A stretch of 6,225 nucleotides of DNA, taken from JAWLBW01 sp041687475. GTDB lineage: Bacteria; J088; JAWLBW01. The stretch spans positions 1-6,225 of the forward strand of contig JAWLBW010000285.1 in NCBI GenBank assembly GCA_041687475.1, written 5' to 3'. Each line of letters begins with the position of its first letter. The stretch's first letter is position 1. The notes beneath the pieces are model-generated. The model ran no database searches. It was not told the DNA's origin and worked only from the letters and a program-made list of their open reading frames with translations. The position numbers and the translations under genes were made by a program. Shown piece by piece: positions 1 to 5,209 of this stretch.

Positions 1-27
1 GAGCATGGGGCTTTGGCAAGCGGGAAT

Positions 28-47
28 GCCGCGTCGTAAGACGCGGC
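28..47 (-). terminator. Hairpin after the three-gene unit, possible terminator
   Basis: Bases 28-35 (GCCGCGTC) and 40-47 (GACGCGGC) form a perfect 8-bp stem around a 4-base loop, 13 bases past the stop codon of the tandem thioredoxin-fold gene. Placement and GC-rich stem fit the end of the minus-strand transcript. On the minus strand the sequence after the stem begins ATTCCCGC, so the U-tract expected of a strong intrinsic terminator is missing. Read on the plus strand, the loop is GTAA, a GNRA-type tetraloop. It may be a weak or Rho-assisted terminator or a 3'-end stabilising hairpin. Confidence 0.4.
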
Positions 48-59
48 CGCCTCTCCGTG

Positions 60-821
60 TTACCCCAGTCCGTACGTCTCAACCAGATACGCCTTGATCT
101 CGGCCGACTCGAACATCTCGACGCCCGTATTGGGGTCGACCAGAAAGGGCACCATCATACGCCCCGAACGCTCGGCAAAGGCGCGGCGGTTTTCCGTGGA
201 AAGCGGTCGCTCGCCCACGAAGCGCTCGCGCATCGGCGTCGGCAGCCACTCAAGCGTGTTACCCTTGCCGACATTGCGCAGCACGTAAGGTAGCTCGAGC
301 TCGGTCAGCGTTTCGCGCACGGTGCGGCTGAAGGGGCTGGCCTCGAAGCTGTACAGTTCGAGCGGTTCGTCGGGTTGCCGCGAAGGACGTTTGCGCAGGC
401 CGCGCCCGGGCCGCGCCGCCGAGGCCAGCATCGACGTAAGGTCGGTAACCGGGCCGAGGCGCAGGGCCAGCCCCGGTTTTCCCTTCCCGTAGGTGCGAAA
501 AAGGTAGTCGACAATATCGCTGGACTCGTACATCTGCGTGCCCGTGTTCGGATCGACCAGGAAGGGAAACAGCGCCTTTCCCCCCAGTTCGACCACGCGG
601 GGCCGGTACACTTCGCCGCCCTTGGGGCAGGGGTAAATCATGGCGTCGAGGTCGAGCGCGGTCAGCGCCTCGCGCACCTTGCGGCAGAACGGGCAACCTT
701 CCATCTCGTACAGTTCGAGCAGCTTTGCGGGCCGTTCGGCGTGGCCGGTGGTGGTGGCGCCGTAGCCGAAGCGTGCCGAAGAGGCGACAAAGGAGGTCAG
801 TACATCGAGCGTTCGGTTCAT
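60..821 (-). CDS. Tandem thioredoxin-fold protein, GST N-terminal-like
   Basis: This 253-residue protein carries two copies of a glutaredoxin/GST N-terminal-like thioredoxin fold. Copy 1 covers about residues 34-112, with a CPFC redox motif at 43-46, a cis-proline segment FPFLVDPNTG near 85-94, and YES(S)DIVDYL closing the fold. Copy 2 covers about residues 153-251 and has SPFS at 162-165 in place of CPFC, with VPFLVDPNTG near 224-233 and FESAEIKAYL after it. Copy 2 has therefore lost both cysteines. No all-helical GST C-terminal domain follows, so this is not a classical GST. Family knowledge suggests a glutathione- or thiol-linked redox or binding role; the substrate is unknown. The ATG start is supported by GAGG six bases upstream. 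It is the last gene of a minus-strand unit, 42 bases after its neighbour. The first ~30 residues are not part of either domain and show no clear signal peptide. Confidence 0.85.
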   Translation of the reverse strand: MNRTLDVLTSFVASSARFGYGATTTGHAERPAKLLELYEMEGCPFCRKVREALTALDLDAMIYPCPKGGEVYRPRVVELGGKALFPFLVDPNTGTQMYESSDIVDYLFRTYGKGKPGLALRLGPVTDLTSMLASAARPGRGLRKRPSRQPDEPLELYSFEASPFSRTVRETLTELELPYVLRNVGKGNTLEWLPTPMRERFVGERPLSTENRRAFAERSGRMMVPFLVDPNTGVEMFESAEIKAYLVETYGLG

Positions 822-863
822 GGAGTGCCTCGGGAGATTACGCGCGGGAAGACGAAACTCGGC

Positions 864-1373
864 TCAGGCCGATAAGGTGAAGTATAGCACGCGCACCGCT
901 CGCCCACCGATGCGGTAGTACATGCGACCCAGGTAAAGCCCCGGCCCCAGCGTGCGCACTTCGCCTAAAATGCGGCGCAACGGCGCCAGGTTTTCCTTCA
1001 CGTCGTAGTCGAGCCTGAGCACGGGGCCGCTGCGGTCGTGGGCGGCTTCGACACGCATGCTGTAGGCGGCGAAGCGAATGCCCCGCTTGGCCGACACCCA
1101 GACATTGGCGCCGCGGTCGCCGCTGAATGATTTTCCCCGCCAGGGAAAGAACTCGGCGTGGGTAAGCGCGAACACCCGCTTTCTGATTACGGGGGGAAGC
1201 GAGGCCAGCCCCACCGTTGCGGCCAGCCTGCCGTGCAGCGTACCCTGCAGCGCGTCGGCTTGGGCGGGTGGAAGGGCGGCGAACAGCTCGTCGAGTTCGC
1301 GAGGCGATTTCATGGCCAGCGACGCCGGGTCGACGGCCTGGTTAAACGAAGTAGGCATGTTCTTGGCTTTCAT
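864..1373 (-). CDS. Conserved-looking protein of unknown function
   Basis: I do not recognise this 169-residue protein with certainty. The N-terminal half is helical in character (SPRELDELFAALPPAQADAL) and resembles a small capping or substrate-binding segment. The C-terminal half, from about residue 70, looks like a beta-rich barrel. It has FFPWRGKSF, then alternating strands (NVWVSAKRGIRFAAYSM, VLRLDYDVKEN), and ends with the glycine- and tyrosine-rich GPGLYLGRMYYRIGG and VLYFTLSA. That ending suggests a lipocalin- or cyclase-like small-molecule binding fold, which is inference only. There are no cysteines, no signal peptide and no membrane segment. The start lies three bases after the stop of the GMC oxidoreductase, with GGAG six bases upstream, so the two are almost certainly translationally coupled. 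That suggests it handles the substrate or product of the oxidoreductase. An alternative start is Met6. Confidence 0.8.
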   Translation of the reverse strand: MKAKNMPTSFNQAVDPASLAMKSPRELDELFAALPPAQADALQGTLHGRLAATVGLASLPPVIRKRVFALTHAEFFPWRGKSFSGDRGANVWVSAKRGIRFAAYSMRVEAAHDRSGPVLRLDYDVKENLAPLRRILGEVRTLGPGLYLGRMYYRIGGRAVRVLYFTLSA

Positions 1374-1376
1374 CGG

Positions 1377-2861
1377 TTACTCCATGAGCGAGGCAATGCG
1401 TTCGGCCAGGGCGGCAATGGTCATCGATGGGGGTACGCCGGGGGCGTGGGGATACAGCGCGCCGTCGGCCACGTATAGTCCCCGGTGCCCGAAAACCTGA
1501 CCCCGGTGGTCGACCAGACCCTCTTCGGGCGTTCGTCCAATGCTCGCACCGCCGAGTGGATGCACGGTGGCCAGCGCCCGTGCGCCGCGACCGCCGGGCC
1601 AGTTGTACCAGATGCGGCGCGGGCGATACTGTGAACCCACGGCGTCGGCGAGCGACTCGATGGCGGCGTACAGCGTGGGGTCGAGCTCGCGCGATGCCTC
1701 GGCCTGCAGCGCGCCGTCTACCAGAAAGAGCCGCCCGGTGCGGCTTTCGCTGCCCATGCCCACGAACACCACCGACGTGCGCAAGAGGCGGCGCAGTACG
1801 GGGCTGATGGGCAGGGCGTCGAGGGGCATGCCGACTTCGCCGATGAGATAGGGTTGTCCGGGCAAATCGTTTCCGCGATAAAAGGCATTGAACGCGGCGC
1901 CCCGGGTCGAATTGCGAACGCTACGGGTGCCCAGCACGGCCATGCCCATGTCGCCGTTCGGCGTGAAGTTTCGGCCCAGCGCCGGCCCCAGACGGGCAAG
2001 GCTGCGCTGCACGTCGCGGGCGCGTAGCAGCAGGCGAACCGTGTTCAGGGTGCCGGCGGCCAGAATCAACCGGGGCGCCGCTTCCTGCAGGTGCATGCCG
2101 CTGCGATGATCCACATACCGCACCACATAACCTTCGTCGGTTTCGCCGATTGCCGTGACTTCGGCCAGGGCGCGCACTTCGGCGCCGTGGCGCCGGGCGA
2201 GGGGAATGTAGGTGAGGTCGAGCGTGGTCTTGGCGGTGTTTTCGCAGCCCACGATGCAGGTGCCGCAGTGGTCGCAGGCCTGTTGCCGCAGACCGCCCGC
2301 GTTGGTCGTGCCGGGGCCGTGCCCCTTCCACTCGATGGCCAGATCGGGGTAGGTCGGTTTTCCCAGGTCGGCCGCGATACCCGCCTTCTCGAACGCCACG
2401 TTCTTTTCCGGGCGATTCTCGGGGGGAAGGGGAGAAGGGCGCAGCGTCTCGCGCACCTTCCGGTACCAACCCTTCATTTCGGCGGCGGTAATTTCCTCGG
2501 GGAAGTATCGGTCGAAGAACGCGTCGTCGGCGGGCTGCTGAATATTGGTGTAGATATGCGAACCCCCGCCCACGCCGCTGCCGGTAATGGCGGTAAGCGC
2601 GTCGAAGCGATGCAGTTCGAAGAGGCCGTCGGCGTTGACCAGTCGACTGCTGTTCGCTGTGTGGATGTTACGCAGGAATTTCCGGCTACCCGCGACTCCG
2701 CGGGGATAGGCCCGGCGAACCTCGGCCGGTTTATCCTGATTGGCCGGCCCCCACCACGGGCCCCGTTCGAGCACGAGCACCCGCAAGCCCTTTTCGGCCA
2801 GACGAGCGGCCGAAACCGACCCCCCGAACCCGCTGCCCACGATAATTGCGTCGTAGTTCAT
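1377..2861 (-). CDS. GMC-family FAD oxidoreductase, cholesterol-oxidase-like
   Basis: This 494-residue flavoprotein oxidises an alcohol or related group using non-covalent FAD, as judged by family. The N-terminus has the dinucleotide-binding motif GSGFGG (9-14) with the ribose-binding acid E32 in VLVLERG. GSGVGGGSHIYTN (94-106) is the second FAD contact typical of GMC enzymes. Residues 196-206 give C-x2-C-x2-C-x3-C in QACDHCGTCIVGC, then AKTTLDLTYIPLA. The C-terminal substrate domain carries HPLGGASIG (His434, the conserved GMC histidine) and GLYVADGALYPHAPGVPPSMTI. At the position of the catalytic Asn of class I cholesterol oxidases (GVNP) there is proline (about residue 477), so sterol oxidase activity should not be assumed. 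I chose ATG at 2861 because the FAD motif begins right after it; a GTG at 2879 would add six residues with no better ribosome site. It is the first gene of the minus-strand unit. No export signal is seen, so it is probably cytoplasmic. Confidence 0.93.
   Translation of the reverse strand: MNYDAIIVGSGFGGSVSAARLAEKGLRVLVLERGPWWGPANQDKPAEVRRAYPRGVAGSRKFLRNIHTANSSRLVNADGLFELHRFDALTAITGSGVGGGSHIYTNIQQPADDAFFDRYFPEEITAAEMKGWYRKVRETLRPSPLPPENRPEKNVAFEKAGIAADLGKPTYPDLAIEWKGHGPGTTNAGGLRQQACDHCGTCIVGCENTAKTTLDLTYIPLARRHGAEVRALAEVTAIGETDEGYVVRYVDHRSGMHLQEAAPRLILAAGTLNTVRLLLRARDVQRSLARLGPALGRNFTPNGDMGMAVLGTRSVRNSTRGAAFNAFYRGNDLPGQPYLIGEVGMPLDALPISPVLRRLLRTSVVFVGMGSESRTGRLFLVDGALQAEASRELDPTLYAAIESLADAVGSQYRPRRIWYNWPGGRGARALATVHPLGGASIGRTPEEGLVDHRGQVFGHRGLYVADGALYPHAPGVPPSMTIAALAERIASLME
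1380..1383 (-). promoter_or_regulatory. Ribosome binding site inside the upstream gene's end
   Basis: On the minus strand GGAG ends six bases before the ATG at 1373. It is made from the last two sense codons (ATG GAG) of the GMC oxidoreductase, directly before its TAA. The arrangement decides the start of the 169-residue protein and implies that ribosomes finishing the oxidoreductase re-initiate on the next gene. Confidence 0.65.
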
Positions 2862-2899
2862 GCCGAGACAGTTTAGCACGTGCGGCAGGGTGGTGCGGT

Positions 2900-2964
2900 A
2901 CGTGCAGCACGGTCGGACGGTGGTGACAGGTGAAAGGTGAGAGGTTTCCGTGATGCACGGTTGC
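2900..2964. repeat. 65-bp direct repeat, copy 1
   Basis: This 65-bp block is identical to 3137-3201 and lies 39 bases before the flavoprotein start. Similarity continues with scattered mismatches to about 2984. Each end carries a related dyad: ACGTG-CAG-CACGG at 2900-2912 and CCGTG-ATG-CACGG at 2948-2960. Between them is a heptamer run at 2918-2945 (cggtggt, gacaggt, gaaaggt, gagaggt). The dyads could be protein-binding sites or the arms of a small mobile repeat; which is unknown. Confidence 0.95.
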
Positions 2965-2968
2965 TCGG

Positions 2969-2996
2969 CAGTGGCCAGTGACCGGTGGCCGGTTAC
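2969..2996. repeat. Heptamer tract, CRGTGRC type
   Basis: Four contiguous in-phase 7-base units are visible: cagtggc, cagtgac, cggtggc, cggttac. They share the pattern C-R-G-T-K-R-C with one or two changes per unit. The tract directly follows the first copy of the 65-bp repeat, and a shorter version follows the second copy (aagtggc, cggtaac). Confidence 0.7.
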
Positions 2997-3000
2997 GTGG

Positions 3001-3021
3001 CGAACGGACAGCGTTCGTTTT
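3001..3021 (+). terminator. Short hairpin followed by TTTT
   Basis: CGAACG (3001-3006) and CGTTCG (3012-3017) pair perfectly across a 5-base loop and are followed by TTTT (3018-3021) on the plus strand. This is the form of a weak intrinsic terminator. No plus-strand gene lies upstream, so if it works it would stop antisense transcripts coming out of the flavoprotein region. Six base pairs is short and chance is possible. Confidence 0.25.
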
Positions 3022-3103
3022 CAAGAGCGCGCCTTCATTTACGTTACATAAGAACAAGAAAGAAACCGCAGTGAGGCAGGAATCGGTGAATTCAGTAGCA
3101 GCC

Positions 3104-3127
3104 CTCTGCGCCTTTGCGCCTCAGTGT
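3104..3127. repeat. Octamer tract, CTNTGCGC type
   Basis: Three adjacent 8-base units are seen: ctctgcgc, ctttgcgc, ctcagtgt, the last degenerate. Strings of the kind CTCTGCGCCTTTGCG are, from memory, frequent in intergenic DNA of many unrelated bacteria. Their role is not established. Confidence 0.55.
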
Positions 3128-3136
3128 ATCCCCGGC

Positions 3137-3201
3137 ACGTGCAGCACGGTCGGACGGTGGTGACAGGTGAAAGGTGAGAGGTTTCCGTGATGCACGGTTG
3201 C
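3137..3201. repeat. 65-bp direct repeat, copy 2
   Basis: This is an exact copy of 2900-2964 in the same orientation, offset by 237 bases. It carries the same two dyads, at 3137-3149 and 3185-3197, and the same heptamer run at 3155-3182. Downstream similarity decays from position 3202 onward, so exact identity stops sharply after TTGC while a weaker match goes on for about 20 bases. No target-site duplication is evident around either copy. Confidence 0.95.
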
Positions 3202-3205
3202 ACGG

Positions 3206-3264
3206 AAGTGGCCGGTAACGGTCGTGACGCCTGCTACCTGATACGTGATACGTACCCGATACGT
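3206..3264. repeat. Heptamer tract passing into GATACGT repeats
   Basis: From 3206 to 3254 the sequence can be cut into in-phase 7-base units: aagtggc, cggtaac, ggtcgtg, acgcctg, ctacctg, atacgtg, atacgta. The clear core is GATACGT at 3240-3246 and 3247-3253, with a third copy at 3258-3264 after a 4-base insertion. The unit sequence changes along the tract while the period stays at seven. Confidence 0.7.
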
Positions 3265-3281
3265 GAACTCCGGACTGCACG

Positions 3282-3351
3282 CCTCTTCCATCTTCCTTTT
3301 TTCATCTTCCTTTCCCAATTTCCCTTTTTCCGCGTTCCGAGTTCCGCGTTT
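3282..3351. repeat. Ten-unit degenerate heptamer array
   Basis: Ten contiguous units of exactly seven bases fill 70 bases without a phase break: cctcttc, catcttc, ctttttt, catcttc, ctttccc, aatttcc, ctttttc, cgcgttc, cgagttc, cgcgttt. Position 1 is C in nine of ten units and position 5 is T in nine of ten, with TTC the usual ending. The first seven units are pyrimidine-rich; the last three switch to CGMGTTC while keeping phase. Confidence 0.8.
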
Positions 3352-3415
3352 GAGTAGTTAAGCGTTTCCTCGGACAGCCGTTGTCTCCGTCCCGGAGTAC
3401 CCTGATGAAGTCACC

Positions 3416-3436
3416 GCCGTCTGCCGTCCGCCGTCC
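3416..3436. repeat. GCCGTCC heptamer triplet
   Basis: Three tandem units are present: gccgtct, gccgtcc, gccgtcc, ending about 70 bases before the preferred start of the nuclease gene. They are another unit sequence with the same 7-base period as the tracts to the left. Confidence 0.75.
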
Positions 3437-3508
3437 AGGTACGGGTTGAACGTGCGACCGGAAACGTGGTTACCTTTAACATTCCTGCTTTTAAGGCGAG
3501 CCCCTGAC

Positions 3509-5209
3509 GTGCATTCGGTTACCGGCCTACATATCTACTATTTCTTCGGCCACCTCTGCGACTACCAGCTGCGTCGCAACATTACCGAAAAGCGTCCGCC
3601 CATCGAAGACCCGGGTGTTCTCCTGCTGCTTGAACAGGGCCGGCGAAACGAAGACCTGTACGTCGAACGCCTCGGCGACCAGGTCGTTTCCCTGAAGCAG
3701 GGCGCCATCGAAGAACGCGCCGAGCGCACCCTGGCGGCCATGCGTGAAGGCGTGCGCGTCATTCACAACGGTATTCTCGAAGGGGGAAGCGGCGTGCGCG
3801 CCCTGGCGGCGAAGGTTTCCGCTACCGGCGGCGTGCCCGTACGTTTCCGCGGCGAGACCGACCTGCTCTTTCGCGTCGACGGGGTTCCGAGCGCCTTCGG
3901 CGATTGGAGCTACCTGGTGGCCGACGTCAAGTCGAGCCGTACCTCACGCCTTCCCCAGATGATGCAGGTCGCTTTCTACGATTGGCTGTTGCGCGACGTG
4001 CAGGAGAGCAGCGTGGGGCGGGGCAGCATCGTCGTTTTCCCCCAGGGGCCGCAGGGCGAGCCGGTTGAAGAGCCGTTCGACCTGGCCGACCTTGAACCTT
4101 CGCTGGTTCTCTACCTCGAGGAACAATTGCCCCGGGCGCTCGCGCAGTCGGTCGAGGAAACGCCGCGCCGGCTCGGCCGCGACTGCCGACGTTGTCTGTG
4201 GTTCGCCCATTGCGAAGGCGACGCCGCCTCGCGCAGCGGTCTCGAATTGGTTGCCGGTTTGCGCGGCCGCCAGCGCAAATTTCTCGGAAGCCGTGATGTG
4301 TCGTCGATTGCCTCCTTTGCCCGACTCGACGACGAGCGGTTGCTTGCGATGGCACAGGCCAGCGGGGCCGGGGGAGAGGGGCTGCTGCGCAGTCGTGCCC
4401 ACGCGCGCGCCATCGCCGACGACGAAATAACCGAGCGGGCCCCGGCCGCCGACGTGCTGGCCGATTGGTTGCTCGAGACGAATCGCACGCTTGCCCCCGA
4501 CCTGTCTACCCTGTTGCCGGTATACGTCGACGTGGCAACCGACCACCTCGGCGGCATTCATTATGCCTTCGGCGTACGTGTGGGCAGCCATCCGGTGCAG
4601 TTACTTTTCGCCGAAGAGCCGGGCGCCGAAGGCGAACAGGTCAACCGTTTTGCCGACGGGCTGCGTCGCGTCGATGCGCGCACGAACGGCCGTTACGTTC
4701 TCTATGGAGCGGGGGGTACGGAGCGGGCCTTTCGTCTCCTCGCCGAAAAGTATGCCGACACTTGCGGCCCGACCTTCGAGCAGGCGCTTGCGAGGCTGGT
4801 CGACCCCGCGGCGATACTGCGCCGGGCCTGGTGGTTTCCCCTCTTCATAACCCGCAACGACAGGCAGCTTTCGCTCTGGGTGGAAAAGGGGGGAAGGGCG
4901 GTTTCGCGTCGTCCCCGTGACGTCGAATCCCTGTCCGGGGCGCTTGCCGATGCGGGTTGCGCCGCCGGGGAAGTCGAAGCCGGTCTGGCGGCCATTGCCC
5001 GGCAAAGCGAGCGTATGGGCATCGACGTCGAGAAATTCCTGGCCGCCGATTCGCTGGCCCACGCCTGCTATCGTCTGCACCTCGAAGACGGCGACCCGGT
5101 CTGGCTTCGGCTGGTGCGCATGGAGCTCGAAGAAGGGCTCGATGAGCTGACGGCGGCGGTGCAGCTTCTGCATGAGCGAATGGCCGGGGCCGAGGTGGCG
5201 CATGCGTGA
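3509..5209 (+). CDS. Cas4/RecB-like Fe-S nuclease with RNase H-like domain
   Basis: This predicted DNA nuclease has 566 residues from GTG 3509. Residues 4-237 form a RecB/Cas4-type PD-(D/E)XK domain: VTGLHIYYFFGHLC at the start, E48 in GRRNEDLYVERL, D118 in RFRGETDLLFRVD, D139-x-K141 in ADVKSS, and Q153...Y157 in QMMQVAFYDWLL. Cys17 plus Cys226, Cys229 and Cys235 (CxxCx5C) match the four ligands of the Cas4/AddB iron-sulfur cluster. The order, including GDWSY before DVK and LELVAGLRGRQRK after the cysteines, is that of TM0106-type RecB-like nucleases. A C-terminal RNase H-like segment (about 337-560) has VYVDVATD and D432 in LVDP but lacks the usual Glu after the first Asp. The frame extends back to TTG 3446, but that stretch uses TTA three times plus ACA and AGG, unlike the gene, and family homology begins at VTG, so GTG 3509 is preferred. 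It overlaps the helicase gene by eight bases. Confidence 0.85.
   Translation: MHSVTGLHIYYFFGHLCDYQLRRNITEKRPPIEDPGVLLLLEQGRRNEDLYVERLGDQVVSLKQGAIEERAERTLAAMREGVRVIHNGILEGGSGVRALAAKVSATGGVPVRFRGETDLLFRVDGVPSAFGDWSYLVADVKSSRTSRLPQMMQVAFYDWLLRDVQESSVGRGSIVVFPQGPQGEPVEEPFDLADLEPSLVLYLEEQLPRALAQSVEETPRRLGRDCRRCLWFAHCEGDAASRSGLELVAGLRGRQRKFLGSRDVSSIASFARLDDERLLAMAQASGAGGEGLLRSRAHARAIADDEITERAPAADVLADWLLETNRTLAPDLSTLLPVYVDVATDHLGGIHYAFGVRVGSHPVQLLFAEEPGAEGEQVNRFADGLRRVDARTNGRYVLYGAGGTERAFRLLAEKYADTCGPTFEQALARLVDPAAILRRAWWFPLFITRNDRQLSLWVEKGGRAVSRRPRDVESLSGALADAGCAAGEVEAGLAAIARQSERMGIDVEKFLAADSLAHACYRLHLEDGDPVWLRLVRMELEEGLDELTAAVQLLHERMAGAEVAHA
5192..5198 (+). promoter_or_regulatory. Ribosome binding site of the helicase gene
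   Basis: GAGGTGG sits three bases before the ATG at 5202, a strong match to the anti-Shine-Dalgarno complement (the GAGGT core ends five bases before the ATG). It lies inside the last codons of the nuclease gene and fixes the helicase start, so helicase translation is expected even though the two frames overlap. Confidence 0.7.

Larger units (their letters stand above)
2862..3508. other. Repeat-filled divergent intergenic region
   Basis: About 650 bases separate the divergent flavoprotein and nuclease genes. Short open frames occur on both strands, but they run across direct repeats and heptamer tracts, lack ribosome sites and show no recognisable protein, so I read the region as non-coding. 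It must contain the promoters of both flanking units, yet no convincing -35/-10 pair stands out. What can be seen: two copies of a 65-bp direct repeat, several 7-base-period tracts with different unit sequences, an octamer tract, an AT-richer block at about 3013-3070, and a short hairpin at 3001-3017. Confidence 0.8.

Noticed and set aside
1078..1500. Plus-strand open frames opposite the flavoprotein, its neighbour and the thioredoxin-fold gene
   Set aside because: They are antisense shadows in GC-rich DNA; the minus-strand frames carry clear domain motifs.
2862..2879. GTG start at 2879 for the flavoprotein
   Set aside because: It adds only six residues before the FAD-binding strand, has no Shine-Dalgarno site, and the ATG at 2861 places the motif at the usual distance from the N-terminus.
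3061..3127. Hairpin between TGAGGC near 3072 and GCCTCA near 3118
   Set aside because: The stem is about six pairs with a loop near 40 bases and mismatches beyond; this is not convincing as a terminator or riboswitch.
2900..3201. CRISPR array
   Set aside because: There are only two repeat copies, 65 bp long with a 172-base gap, and the Cas4-like gene nearby is a TM0106-type nuclease, not part of a cas operon.
2900..3201. Insertion-sequence remnant or integration site
   Set aside because: There is no transposase fragment, no terminal inverted repeat pair bounding a segment, and no target duplication; the direct repeats alone do not support it.
2978..3318. Small open frames on both strands in the intergenic region (61-65 residues)
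   Set aside because: They run through the direct repeats and heptamer tracts, overlap one another, have no ribosome site and show no recognisable protein.
3446..3476. Possible promoter TTGAAC ... TACCTT before the nuclease gene
   Set aside because: The spacer would be 19 bases and the -10 matches the consensus at only three of six positions; this is too weak to call.
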